From Neorhizobium petrolearium (GTDB lineage: Bacteria > Pseudomonadota > Alphaproteobacteria > Rhizobiales > Rhizobiaceae), in assembly GCF_017873175.1 (NCBI RefSeq), contig NZ_JAGGJW010000002.1, forward strand, positions 372,001 through 436,000: a DNA stretch of 64,000 nt, read 5' to 3'. The notes below the pieces were generated by a model. The model ran no database searches. It was not told where the DNA came from and saw nothing but the letters and a program-made list of their open reading frames with translations. A program made the position numbers and the translations under genes. Below, in pieces: positions 48,984-57,734 of the stretch. Numbering within the stretch: position 1 is the first letter of the stretch; each line of letters opens with the position of its first letter.

Positions 48984-49188
48984 CTGTTGCGCCGGTTGTC
49001 GAGGCTTCTAGGCTTCAGCAGCGCGCCGTCTTCAAGCGCGAACCGCTGAGGATGGCAACGCTTCGGGTTCGTATCGAAAGAATGGAGCGGGAGGTTGAGC
49101 ATGCGCTCATCCCCGCTCCACAATCAAAGCCATATTGAGAGGCTGTGTACCCGAGAGAAGAGGCAAAAACTTCTTCTCTCGGATATAT

Positions 49189-49890
49189 TTATTTGTCCAT
49201 GAAAGCGGAGATTTCCGCCCCGTCGAGCTCACCGCTATGCAACGAGGTCGCAACGAGAGCGCCTGCAATACCCATTCCGTACAGCCGTTCCAGGTCATCC
49301 ACGTTGCGGACACCGCCCGCCGCGATGATTTCACGGTTTCCGGAGGCATCCTTGATGGCCTGCAGACGATCGAAATCGGGTCCGCGGCGCGCTCCCACCT
49401 TGTCGAGGGTCATGACAATCACCCGTTTTGGCCAAAGGTGAGGCTGCGAAAGGATGGACGGAGGTCCCAGGAAGGCACCGCCACGAAAATCGAGAGAGAG
49501 GATCAGTCTCGGATGCGAGCCGAACGCGCCGAGAACATCCGTGTCAGCCTGGCTTTCCGAGCCAAGAACCGCGAACGTCTGCGAATCGGCAAGCACCGCT
49601 CCGACGGCCTTCGCCTCTCGAAAGCCGGCATCGAGCCAGACATCTGGCTTCGGCCGCAGAAGAAACAGAGGGTCGGCGGTCGCGGAAGGGCTCGAGCCCT
49701 TCTCGATTGCATCGAGATCGGCCACATAGAAAACCGGAAACGGATGGATTCGGCGCAATCCTTCGGCGACGCTTTCGATCGTCGGCGTCGGGCTGAGTGG
49801 CGTCTCAATGGGCTTATAGCTCTCGCGCATGCCCATCTGCGCGCGCACCACAAGGCCGTCTTTGACGTCGAGAACTGGAATGATAAGCAA
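49189..49890 (-). CDS. HisA/HisF-like TIM-barrel protein of the H4MPT cluster
   Basis: A 233-residue (beta-alpha)8 barrel. D8 (IPVLDVKDG) and the Asp in LSLDFRGG near residue 135 match the two catalytic Asp of HisA. The C-terminal phosphate loop IIAAGGVRNVDDLERLYGMGIAGALVAT is intact, but the N-terminal half reads WLDAGFREA where HisA has a glycine-rich phosphate loop. So it is likely not a ProFAR isomerase; a related rearrangement on a mono-phosphorylated substrate is plausible. The start is TTG at 49890 with GAGG 8 bases upstream. Such genes recur in bacterial H4MPT clusters. Confidence 0.85.
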   Translation of the reverse strand: MLIIPVLDVKDGLVVRAQMGMRESYKPIETPLSPTPTIESVAEGLRRIHPFPVFYVADLDAIEKGSSPSATADPLFLLRPKPDVWLDAGFREAKAVGAVLADSQTFAVLGSESQADTDVLGAFGSHPRLILSLDFRGGAFLGPPSILSQPHLWPKRVIVMTLDKVGARRGPDFDRLQAIKDASGNREIIAAGGVRNVDDLERLYGMGIAGALVATSLHSGELDGAEISAFMDK

Positions 49891-49921
49891 TGATCAAACC
49901 TCGGCAGAAACGATGACTCCC

Positions 49922-50989
49922 ATGAAAGCCGGAACTGCGGCGGAAGAAAAGGAAACAATTATCGGCTGGGACATCGGCGGCGCGCATTTGAAGATGGCGC
50001 GGGCCGAACAAGGCCAGATTACGCTTGCCACGACCCTCAAGGCATCGATGTGGCTCGGGCTTGACCAGGTGCGCGAGGCGCTGAATCGGTTGCGACCGCT
50101 TTTTCAAAGCAATGCCACCCATGTCTTCACGATGACAGGCGAGCTGTCGGATGGCTTTCCGTCACGAGAAGACGGTATTCGCGGTATCCTAGACTTCATC
50201 GATACAGAATTCGGCCGCGACAGTGTCCGTATCTATGCCGGCCGTGCGGGCTTTGTCGATCTTTCCCGTGCCTACGATCTCGGCCCCGACATCGCCTCGG
50301 CCAATTGGCATGCAACGGCCGAATTGAGTGCGAGGACGAAGACGGACGGCCTGTTCGTCGACATGGGGTCCACAACCACCGACATCATTGCGTTCCAGAA
50401 TGGAAAGCTTCGCAACGCGGGTTATTCCGACGCGGAGCGCTTGTTGACCGGCGAGCTCGTCTATACCGGCTTCACACGTTCCGCGCTGATCGGAATAGCC
50501 GAACGGGTTCCTGTGCGCGGCACGATGACGCCGCTGATGAACGAATACTTCGCCAATACCGCCGATCTGGGGCGCATTCTCGGAACTCTGGATGAGGCGG
50601 ATGATCACTATCCGGCCGCCGACCGCAGAGCCAAGTCGCTTGCCGGCTCCATCGGGCGCCTCGCCCGCATGGTCGGCCGCGACAGCACCGATCTCGACGA
50701 TGGCGAATGGATCGATATCGCCCGCTGGTTCAGCGAGCATCAGCTGCGCATGATCTATGACGGCGCATTCATGGTCGCCGGCAATGCCCGGCTGAACCCG
50801 GCCGCTCCCATCGTGGGAGCCGGGATCGGCCGCCCGCAGATCATGCAGCTCGCCAGACGCCTGGAGCGGCCCTATGTCGATTTCGGCTCCCTCATCGCGG
50901 CATCCTCGCAGGAAGCTCGGGACCACGCCAGCAAGGCAGCACCTGCCGCCGCCGTTGCCCTGCTCTGGTCCGGACGCGAAAAGCCATAA
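49922..50989 (+). CDS. MfnF-like methylofuran biosynthesis protein
   Basis: A 355-residue ASKHA-fold (hydantoinase/sugar-kinase-like) protein resembling archaeal MfnF. Motifs: IIGWDIGGAHLKMARAE near the start, FVDMGSTTTDIIAF near residue 140 and VGAGIGRPQIMQLARRL near 295. In archaea MfnF joins the aminomethylfuran diphosphate to the tyramine-containing part of methanofuran. Starts at 49880, 49913 or 49922 are possible and none has a clear site; 49922 gives the shortest tail. The start region nearly touches the divergent HisA-like gene. Confidence 0.82.
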   Translation: MKAGTAAEEKETIIGWDIGGAHLKMARAEQGQITLATTLKASMWLGLDQVREALNRLRPLFQSNATHVFTMTGELSDGFPSREDGIRGILDFIDTEFGRDSVRIYAGRAGFVDLSRAYDLGPDIASANWHATAELSARTKTDGLFVDMGSTTTDIIAFQNGKLRNAGYSDAERLLTGELVYTGFTRSALIGIAERVPVRGTMTPLMNEYFANTADLGRILGTLDEADDHYPAADRRAKSLAGSIGRLARMVGRDSTDLDDGEWIDIARWFSEHQLRMIYDGAFMVAGNARLNPAAPIVGAGIGRPQIMQLARRLERPYVDFGSLIAASSQEARDHASKAAPAAAVALLWSGREKP

Positions 50990-51025
50990 GGACGGACTTT
51001 TGCTCGCGACCTCCCGACAAACGCT

Positions 51026-51589
51026 TCAATGCGTGGCACGGTGGGCGTTCACCCGTTCCATCAGCCAATCCCAGGCCTGCCGCTCGTCCGAGCCGGCCGT
51101 CTTCTCGATCGCGATCGTCAGATAAGCGATTTCGGATTCGATCTTTTCCTTCGGCAGCATTTGCAGCCTGCTCACCAGGATCGCAAGTTCCAGGACGGCC
51201 GCCTTGGCGCGGTTCATTCCCGTGAAAGGTGCGTGCGTGGCTTCGGCAACGACCTTGCAGAAATAGCGGGGGCGTATCTCGTCCTCTTTGACGGAGGCGA
51301 CCTGGAGGACGGAATGACTGAGCGCCGCCTGCAGACGCGGGACCGGGCAGCCTTCCACCGCAACGACTGGCCAGTCCCGCCGCCCGGTGAGGCAGCCTGC
51401 GAAAATCCGCATGTCGTCCGTATAATTGGCGATGGCGAAAGGCACGGCAGTGAGGTTTTCAAGCGTCGCGGAGGGCCGGAACGGCGCGATAACCCAGCCG
51501 TCATCCTGTGCGATGATGCCGAGCGGGGCGATATGCACGCGCCCTTCGGCGCTCACCGTCGTCACGATCGTTTCCCGAATATAGGTCAT
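51026..51589 (-). CDS. DUF447 family flavoprotein-like protein
   Basis: A 187-residue protein matching the DUF447 family (flavin-reductase-like barrel). Recognisable parts are MTYIRETIVTTVSAEGRVHIAPLGI, PFAIANYTDDMRIFAG near 55 and FTGMNRAKAAVLELAILVSRL near 115. ATG overlaps the stop of the DHPS-like gene. It is the last gene of the minus-strand set from 55322. The function is not known; FMN binding is likely by fold, and a reductive step in H4MPT cofactor synthesis would fit. Confidence 0.85.
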   Translation of the reverse strand: MTYIRETIVTTVSAEGRVHIAPLGIIAQDDGWVIAPFRPSATLENLTAVPFAIANYTDDMRIFAGCLTGRRDWPVVAVEGCPVPRLQAALSHSVLQVASVKEDEIRPRYFCKVVAEATHAPFTGMNRAKAAVLELAILVSRLQMLPKEKIESEIAYLTIAIEKTAGSDERQAWDWLMERVNAHRATH

Positions 51590-52983
51590 GAGCCTTCCTT
51601 CTTCGCCCGGAGCGTATGGCCGGCCTCGGCAAGTCGGGTGCGATCCTCGCTTGTTCGAGGACTCGCCACGCCCCAGGCGAGCGGCTCGTCCTGCGAATAG
51701 CGTTTGCCCAGCTTCCAGGCGATTTCCGCCTTCATCAGTTCCGCGCCAAGATAGAAGGCATGCGCACCATCCTGCGCAACATTGAGGGAAGGAAAGAGAT
51801 CGAAAGCATCCTTCGCCGTCCAATGCCCCTGATTACTGAAGACATGGATGCCGTCCGGAGCAGTCATGATCCGGAAATTGGCGTCGCGCACGGTCTCGGC
51901 CAGCGCATCGATATCGGCAAGGCTGCTGGCGAAGGGCGCGCGGTCGTGGATCTGCAGGAGACCGGCATCGTAGCCGCGCGGCAGCGCATGATCGTTCTTC
52001 GCGGCAAACATGATCCGGCGCGCCCGATCATGCTCCTCCACTGTGCGCACCGTATGCGGACTGACGTTGACGACCAGCACGTTGCCGATCGCAAGCTCGG
52101 AACAGAGGCCAGCAAGGATCGCTGTGACCCCTGATGAGTCCGCGTCCGTCAATTCGGTCAGATTTCCGGTGCCCATCATTATCTCGACATCCGGCCAGCG
52201 GCGTCGGGCCTCGATGAAGCGTCCCACGGAGGCTGCAAAGCCGAAATGGATCGGATCGAGAACCGGATCGGCGATGAAGGATATCCCGGCTTTCCGCGCT
52301 GCATCGATGGCACGCCCGAGGGAATCGAAATCTCCTGGCACCGCCGGAACGAGGATAGGCGTCACCTCGTGTCGGGTGGCGATGTCGATGGTCTTCTCAT
52401 TGAGGCTCAGGAGATAATCCACGCCAGAGCGTGCGGCGAGTTCCAGCTCGTCAGGGTTAGCCGAGTCGACACTGACGGAAAGTCCCTCGGCCTTGAGCCG
52501 CCCGATCGCCTCCGACAGATGGACAAAGGGCGTGTCGGGAAGACAGCCAAGGTCGATCACGTCCGCCCCGACAGATGCAAAGGCTTTGGCTCGTTGCAGC
52601 AGGTCATCCAGCGAAAGGGTCGATGCATCCACGATCTCGGCGAAAATGCGCATGTCGTGGCGCGAGAGGTCAGGCACCTTTCCGGCCCGACCAAGATAGG
52701 TGGGCAGGTCCGCAACCTCGTCCGGTCCACGGACGAAAGGGACGCCGAAGGTATCACTCAACCGCTCCAGATGCCCCCTGAAACGCCCGGGTAGCACGAC
52801 CCGGTCCGCCTTCAATGGACGAGGCAGGCGCCGGCTGACGATCTCCTCCGTCATCAGGGCGGCGACCTTCACGCCAATGTCGATGATCTCGTAAGTGAAT
52901 GGCGTCGCTCCCAGTCCGGCGAGAACGTTTTCGAGTCTGGTTTTTGCCAGGTGTCCGGTCAGGAAGACGAGATGCTCAGCCAC
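51586..52983 (-). CDS. DHPS-like (dihydropteroate synthase-like) protein of H4MPT synthesis
   Basis: A 465-residue protein whose middle, about residues 150-340, is a pterin-binding TIM barrel (DVIDLGCLPDTPF, SVDSANPDELELAARSGVDYLLSLNEK, IMMGTGNLTELTDADSSGV). The N-terminal 110 residues are an extra domain (LVFLTGHLAKTRLENVL) and about 120 residues follow the barrel. This matches the DHPS-like proteins that accompany archaeal and bacterial H4MPT genes, thought to couple the pterin to the ribofuranosyl-aminobenzene moiety. Overlaps both neighbours. Confidence 0.88.
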   Translation of the reverse strand: MAEHLVFLTGHLAKTRLENVLAGLGATPFTYEIIDIGVKVAALMTEEIVSRRLPRPLKADRVVLPGRFRGHLERLSDTFGVPFVRGPDEVADLPTYLGRAGKVPDLSRHDMRIFAEIVDASTLSLDDLLQRAKAFASVGADVIDLGCLPDTPFVHLSEAIGRLKAEGLSVSVDSANPDELELAARSGVDYLLSLNEKTIDIATRHEVTPILVPAVPGDFDSLGRAIDAARKAGISFIADPVLDPIHFGFAASVGRFIEARRRWPDVEIMMGTGNLTELTDADSSGVTAILAGLCSELAIGNVLVVNVSPHTVRTVEEHDRARRIMFAAKNDHALPRGYDAGLLQIHDRAPFASSLADIDALAETVRDANFRIMTAPDGIHVFSNQGHWTAKDAFDLFPSLNVAQDGAHAFYLGAELMKAEIAWKLGKRYSQDEPLAWGVASPRTSEDRTRLAEAGHTLRAKKEGS

Positions 52984-53527
52984 TGCTCTCGACCACTCCC
53001 TTCCGGCGCGCCACCGCCAGTTTCAGATCGGCAAAGGATTCGACGACTTCGGTGTATTCAAAGGCCTTGAGACGTTCGGTGTTCTCCAGATCGATCGGCC
53101 GGGGATAAACCTTCACCAATCCGTGCGGCGCCATCGTCTCCAGTTCGGGCGCAGTGTCGCATGCGAAGACGATCGACGGCAGGCGGCATTTGCCGGCCTG
53201 CGCATAGACGTTCGTGGCGATCGTATCGGAGATGCCGGCCACGCATTTGGCGACAGTATTCGACGTTGCCGGAGCAATCACGACGCTATGGTAGACGCCG
53301 TGATAGAATTCGCCAACGGGGATCGCGCTCGCCGTCTTGTCGTGCAGCACGCGCGTCGTGTCCGAAAAATCGAGCTTCAGCCCGTACATCCTCAGAACCT
53401 CGTCCGCCGCCTTCGTCACGAAGACGTCGCAATGGTCGAGCGATCGGATCAATTCGAAACATTCGACAAAGAAATGACCCGATCCGGTCAGAACCCAGGC
53501 CCAGCGCGGCGTATGAAGCCGCGTCAT
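52976..53527 (-). CDS. AfpA/DmrB-like flavoprotein (dihydromethanopterin reductase)
   Basis: A 183-residue flavoprotein of the Dfp/AfpA type. FMN-site features: WVLTGSGHFFVECFELI near residue 11, VVIAPATSNTVAKCVAGISDTIATN near 83 and IVFACDT near 120. In Methanosarcina the homologue DmrB reduces dihydromethanopterin to H4MPT, and bacterial clusters carry this gene (archaeal flavoprotein-like, afpA). A last-step reductase role is therefore likely. Overlaps the DHPS-like gene by 8 bases. Confidence 0.88.
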   Translation of the reverse strand: MTRLHTPRWAWVLTGSGHFFVECFELIRSLDHCDVFVTKAADEVLRMYGLKLDFSDTTRVLHDKTASAIPVGEFYHGVYHSVVIAPATSNTVAKCVAGISDTIATNVYAQAGKCRLPSIVFACDTAPELETMAPHGLVKVYPRPIDLENTERLKAFEYTEVVESFADLKLAVARRKGVVESSG

Positions 53528-54156
53528 CCGCGAGCTTCCTCTCCGGCCGCCTCGTGCATCCTCACGCGGCTTCCCGGTATGCGAGTCATAGGCAACTCCG
53601 CCAGCTGCGAACGCAGTGACGATGGTCCGGCAATGTACAAGCTTGTCTCCTCCCCAAGCAGCCCCGGCAGCATGGCATCCACCACGCCCTTGTCAACCAG
53701 CGCTTGCAAGTCCCGGGCACCCGAATCGACCTGCTTGCACAGCAGGAGATGTCGGCTGCCGATCTGCCTGCACAGCCAGGCGGCAAGCGAGTCGGACGTG
53801 ACGTCCCAGGATTGCGCGATATCGGCACTGCGTGTCATCTGCGAAGGAAGCCATACCGGCACGCCGCCTTCAGCAAGGATCGTTTCGAGATCATGGAGCG
53901 AACGGGCCCGCTGAAAGCGCGGATGCCGTTCGGCGATCACGATGCCGAACTGCTCCATTGCCAGAATGGCCATTTCATGTGCGGCGGCGTCGGAAAAGTG
54001 CATCTCCTTTTGCGAGAAGCGCACTTGATCTGCAAACGGCCCACCGCCGGGGACGATCAGCAAAGGCAAGGTCGCCGATGCCAGTACGGCAATCCATTGT
54101 TCCATCTCGATGCGGCCGGCCGTGCTTCCTCCAAGCTTGACCACCAGCGGCGTCAT
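53524..54156 (-). CDS. MfnE-like kinase of methylofuran synthesis
   Basis: A 210-residue amino acid kinase-fold protein. It shows VVKLGGSTAG at the start, VPGGGPFADQVR near residue 36, and SWDVTSDSLAAWLCRQIG near 115, the pattern of the aspartokinase superfamily. Archaeal MfnE phosphorylates aminomethylfuran phosphate to the diphosphate used by MfnF. Overlaps AfpA and the MfnB fusion by four bases each. Confidence 0.85.
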   Translation of the reverse strand: MTPLVVKLGGSTAGRIEMEQWIAVLASATLPLLIVPGGGPFADQVRFSQKEMHFSDAAAHEMAILAMEQFGIVIAERHPRFQRARSLHDLETILAEGGVPVWLPSQMTRSADIAQSWDVTSDSLAAWLCRQIGSRHLLLCKQVDSGARDLQALVDKGVVDAMLPGLLGEETSLYIAGPSSLRSQLAELPMTRIPGSRVRMHEAAGEEARG

Positions 54157-55322
54157 ACCACGTTCCTTCCTCCGTCACCGGACGCTACGACCCGAAGCGG
54201 GTTCGACGACCGGGCACTTTCCCTTTTCCGCTCGATCTGCACTCCGACGCCACCTGGCCCAAGTTCCAGCTTCTCCGCCCGCACGACCACACGGGCTACA
54301 CGCGGATTTTCGAGAATGAAAGCGGCTATCTGCTCGACAAGCGTTTCAACCAGGTCGACATGACCTCGTCCGACAATCGCCCGGATGCCGTCCATGATGA
54401 GGTCGTAGGATACGATATGATGCATGTCCTTCGGATCGCGGGTTACGCGAAGTACATCCGCCGTCACGTCGAACCGCACCTTCTGAGGCCTGCCGTGTTC
54501 GAAACTGTAGGCCCCGATATGCATCGGCAGGACGAAATCCCGCACGAAAATCTGATCCGCGCCAAGGTCCTCGTCTGCCGAGCTGGGAAAATATCCCCGC
54601 GCCGCCAGCAGCTTGAGGTCGACGCCGGAAGGCTTTTCGGCGGGCCGGTCTCCGGGAATCAGAGCGCGGATTTTGGCAGTCGCTTCGGCGTCGATATCGG
54701 CATTCCTGGACAAGCCTTCGCAGAGTGCCCCGCGGAAGCCAAGGTAATCCGGCTTGCTTGGCAAGAGCCGCGGAATGTCCGGCGCTTCAAGCGATCCCGC
54801 AAGACCGACCATCAATCCGTGCCGGTGCCCTTCGGCCACGAAATCCGGAATGTGATCAGGCGGCATATGATCCAGCAATCGCCCTTTCGATTTGTCGTCG
54901 GTATCCAGCATGATGCCGTAGAAGCCGGCTTTGGCGAACGATGTCATGACGTTCTCCTCATATCGATGATCGGCAAAAAGGACGGCGATCAGCTTCTTCC
55001 GGCCAGCAATATCGGCCAAAGCCTCCACACCTGCCGCAATGGGAGAGGACGGAAGAAATCCTATCTTGATGAAATCCACCCCTGCCGAGGCTATCTCCTC
55101 GACCTTTGACCGCAGCGCCGCGGGATCGCCGAAGAACTCTCCGCAAGCGGCACTGACGAGCCTTTTGCCGGAGACGAAACCGACCACATCGACGATGTGC
55201 CGGATATCTGCCGGCCCAAGCGCGCCGCGCGCCGGATCCTTGAGATCAATGATATCCGCTCCCGCCTGCAGAGCAATCTCCGCTTCCTGGCGATTTTGAA
55301 CACTGGCCAGCATCAACGTCAT
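54153..55322 (-). CDS. MfnB-dihydroneopterin aldolase fusion
   Basis: A 389-residue two-domain protein. Residues 1 to about 235 match MfnB, which makes (5-formylfuran-3-yl)methyl phosphate from glyceraldehyde 3-phosphate: LMLASVQNRQEAEIALQAGADIIDLKDP, the Lys in DFIKIGF, and PDYLGFRGALC. Residues about 265-370 match FolB dihydroneopterin aldolase (DQIFVRDFVLPMHIGAYSFEHGRPQKVRFDVTA, then VDLVETLVEQIAAFILEN). So one polypeptide may serve both furan and pterin arms. ATG at 55322 has GAGAGG upstream and heads the operon. Confidence 0.88.
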   Translation of the reverse strand: MTLMLASVQNRQEAEIALQAGADIIDLKDPARGALGPADIRHIVDVVGFVSGKRLVSAACGEFFGDPAALRSKVEEIASAGVDFIKIGFLPSSPIAAGVEALADIAGRKKLIAVLFADHRYEENVMTSFAKAGFYGIMLDTDDKSKGRLLDHMPPDHIPDFVAEGHRHGLMVGLAGSLEAPDIPRLLPSKPDYLGFRGALCEGLSRNADIDAEATAKIRALIPGDRPAEKPSGVDLKLLAARGYFPSSADEDLGADQIFVRDFVLPMHIGAYSFEHGRPQKVRFDVTADVLRVTRDPKDMHHIVSYDLIMDGIRAIVGRGHVDLVETLVEQIAAFILENPRVARVVVRAEKLELGPGGVGVQIERKRESARSSNPLRVVASGDGGRNVV

Positions 55323-55474
55323 AGGACGCCTCTCCGCGTACCGCATTTCTCACGGCAAGGACGAGAAAAGCTGAGTACAAGTATTGAGTTTATCGGGGAT
55401 TGGGCTACAAACATAGTGGGCACCTCATCTGTACAGCGCATCTGCCTTCGCGGAAGGCCGGCGCAAGGCGTGGT

Positions 55475-56704
55475 ATGACCATGAAGAGTACGGTGCCTAA
55501 TACTCTTATATTTTTATTCGCTTGTTTTTTGCTCCTCGTCAATGCGCCGCAATCGATGGCGCAGCAAAACCCGGCCACGAAGCCCGCAACCGAGATCCGG
55601 ATAGGCTATATTAGAGCTTATGAGCCACAACTGGCCCTTTCGGTTTTGGACATCCCTCCGGCGGATGAAGGTGTCGCGGGGGCGAAGGTTGCTATCAACG
55701 ACAACAACACGACCGGCAGATTTCTCGGGCAATCCTTCACTCTGGACGTGGTTCAGACGAAGCGGGATGAGGATGTTGTCCCCGCATTCCGGGAAATGCT
55801 GACCCGGGGCGAGAAATATGTGCTGACCGACATCTCGGCCAGGCAATTGCTCTCCATCGCCGATCTCGCCAAGGAAAACGGCGTGCTTCTTTTCAACGTA
55901 GGATCGACGGACGATATCCTGCGTGAACAGGAATGCCGCTCCAACGTCTTCCACACCGCTCCGACCAGGAGCATGCTTGCCGATGGCCTGGCTCAGTATC
56001 TGATCTGGAAGCAATGGCGCACCTGGGTCCTTCTCTATGGTTCCCACGAACCGGATCAGCTTTTCGCCGACGCGATCCGGCGGTCGGCGAAGCGCTTCGG
56101 CGCTAAGATTGTCGAGGAACGGCTCTACAAGGATACGGGCACAGCCCGCCGCACCGACAGCGGCGTCGTTCAGGTCCAACGGCAGATGCCGGTCTTCACC
56201 CAGAACCTGCCGGCACATGACGTGGTGATCGTCGCGGATGAAAGCGAAGTCTTTGGCAGCTATGTTCCCTACCGGACCTGGGATCCGAGGCCGGTCGCCG
56301 GAACAGCCGGCCTCATCCCATCCTCCTGGCATCCGGCCAGCGAGCAATGGGGCGGTTCACAGATCCAGAACCGCTTCGTGAAAGCCACCGGCCGTCGCAT
56401 GCTGGGCAAGGACATGCAGGCTTGGACGGCAGCGCGTATCCTCGGCGAAGCCGCGACACGGACCAACAGCAGTGACCCTGCGAAGATTGAAGCCTTTATA
56501 AAGGACGAGAATTTCTCACTGGCCGCCTTCAAGGGACAGAAAGTGACCTTCCGCCGATGGAACTGGCAGCTTCGCCAGCCAATCTTCCTCGGCGACGGCC
56601 GAGGCGTGATCTCCACCTCACCACAAGAGGGATTTCTTCATCAGTTTTCTGAACTCGATACATTGGGAGTAGATCAGCCGGAGACGGCCTGCAAACTGAA
56701 TTGA
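55475..56704 (+). CDS. Substrate-binding protein of PQQ-dehydrogenase-associated ABC system
   Basis: A 409-residue periplasmic binding protein of the branched-chain amino acid type. A signal peptide ends near residue 29 (SMAQ). It has IRIGYIRAYEPQLALSVLDIPPADEGVAGAKVAINDNNTTGRFLGQ, and a DVVIVADESEVFGSYVPYRTWDPRPVAGTAGL stretch near 235. This is the PQQ_ABC_bind family next to PQQ-dependent alcohol dehydrogenase systems. It starts a six-gene plus-strand operon. In P. putida the related Ped ABC system has been implicated in growth at low lanthanide. The ligand is not proven. Confidence 0.9.
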   Translation: MTMKSTVPNTLIFLFACFLLLVNAPQSMAQQNPATKPATEIRIGYIRAYEPQLALSVLDIPPADEGVAGAKVAINDNNTTGRFLGQSFTLDVVQTKRDEDVVPAFREMLTRGEKYVLTDISARQLLSIADLAKENGVLLFNVGSTDDILREQECRSNVFHTAPTRSMLADGLAQYLIWKQWRTWVLLYGSHEPDQLFADAIRRSAKRFGAKIVEERLYKDTGTARRTDSGVVQVQRQMPVFTQNLPAHDVVIVADESEVFGSYVPYRTWDPRPVAGTAGLIPSSWHPASEQWGGSQIQNRFVKATGRRMLGKDMQAWTAARILGEAATRTNSSDPAKIEAFIKDENFSLAAFKGQKVTFRRWNWQLRQPIFLGDGRGVISTSPQEGFLHQFSELDTLGVDQPETACKLN

Positions 56705-56725
56705 TAACGGGAATGGGAGGAGAGA

Positions 56726-57700
56726 ATGCGCAGATATATTTACCTGCTCGCAGGGACTTTCGCGGCCGTCATCCACACTGGGCCTGTTTCGGCCAATGCC
56801 GTCTATGTTTCGAACGAGAAGGACAATACCGTCACGGTCGTCGACTCCAAGACGATGGAAGTAACCAAGACGATTGAGGTGGGACAGAGACCGCGGGGGA
56901 TCACGATCTCCCATGACGGGAAGCATCTTTACGTCTGCGCCAGCGACGACGATACGGTCGAGATCATCGACACCGCGACTCATGAGATTACCGGAACGCT
57001 GCCATCCGGTCCGGATCCTGAACTCTTCGTGCTCTCTCCGGACGGCAAGACCCTTTATGTCGCCAATGAGGACGACAATCTCGTCACCGTCATCGACGTC
57101 GACAAGAAAAGCGTGATCTCCGAGATACCGGTCGGCGTGGAGCCTGAGGGGATGGGCATCAGCCCCGATGGCAAGACGATGGTGAACACGTCCGAAACCA
57201 CCAACATGGCGCATTTCATCGACACGTCGACCCATGAGATCGTGGCGAACGTGCTCGTTGATTCACGTCCGCGTTTCGCCGAGTTCAAGCCGGACGGATC
57301 GCAGGTCTGGATATCCGCGGAAATCGGCGGCACGATCTCCGTCATCGACAACGCCTCCAGAGAGGTCGTCAAGAAGATCACATTCGAAATCCAGGGCTTA
57401 CGCTCGGAAGCGATACAACCCGTGGGCGTGCGAATCACGGCAGATGGCAAGAAGGCCTATGTTGCCCTCGGGCCAGCGAACCGAGTGGCGGTCATCAACA
57501 CGGAAACCTACGAGGTCGAGAAATACATCCTCGTGGGCCAGCGCGTCTGGCAATTGGCGTTCACGCCGGACGGCAAGAACCTGATCAGCACCAACGGCCT
57601 TTCGAACGATATCACCTTCATCGACACGGAGAGCGATGAACCGATCAAGTCCGTCACCGTCGGGGCGCTGCCCTGGGGTGTGACGGTCGCACCCGACTGA
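56726..57700 (+). CDS. YVTN beta-propeller protein of the PQQ-associated ABC operon
   Basis: A 324-residue periplasmic seven-bladed propeller with signal peptide (cleavage near residue 25). The YVTN-type repeat is seen several times: YVSNEKDNTVTVVDSKT, YVCASDDDTVEIIDTAT, YVANEDDNLVTVIDVDK, and VALGPANRVAVINTET. Many blades have Asp-rich loops. This is the PQQ_ABC_repeats family. It may bind PQQ enzyme partners or metal. Twenty bases separate it from the binding-protein gene, with GGGAGGAG before the ATG. Confidence 0.9.
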   Translation: MRRYIYLLAGTFAAVIHTGPVSANAVYVSNEKDNTVTVVDSKTMEVTKTIEVGQRPRGITISHDGKHLYVCASDDDTVEIIDTATHEITGTLPSGPDPELFVLSPDGKTLYVANEDDNLVTVIDVDKKSVISEIPVGVEPEGMGISPDGKTMVNTSETTNMAHFIDTSTHEIVANVLVDSRPRFAEFKPDGSQVWISAEIGGTISVIDNASREVVKKITFEIQGLRSEAIQPVGVRITADGKKAYVALGPANRVAVINTETYEVEKYILVGQRVWQLAFTPDGKNLISTNGLSNDITFIDTESDEPIKSVTVGALPWGVTVAPD

Positions 57701-57734
57701 TCCATATTTCGATTTTTTTCAAAGGGAGGAAGAC

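Noticed and set aside
48936..49188. Short open frame on the minus strand downstream of fae
   Set aside because: It has no motif and the region fits a terminator between convergent genes.
49189..49890. Histidine biosynthesis HisA
   Set aside because: The first phosphate loop is altered, no other his genes are near, and the gene lies among H4MPT/methylofuran genes.
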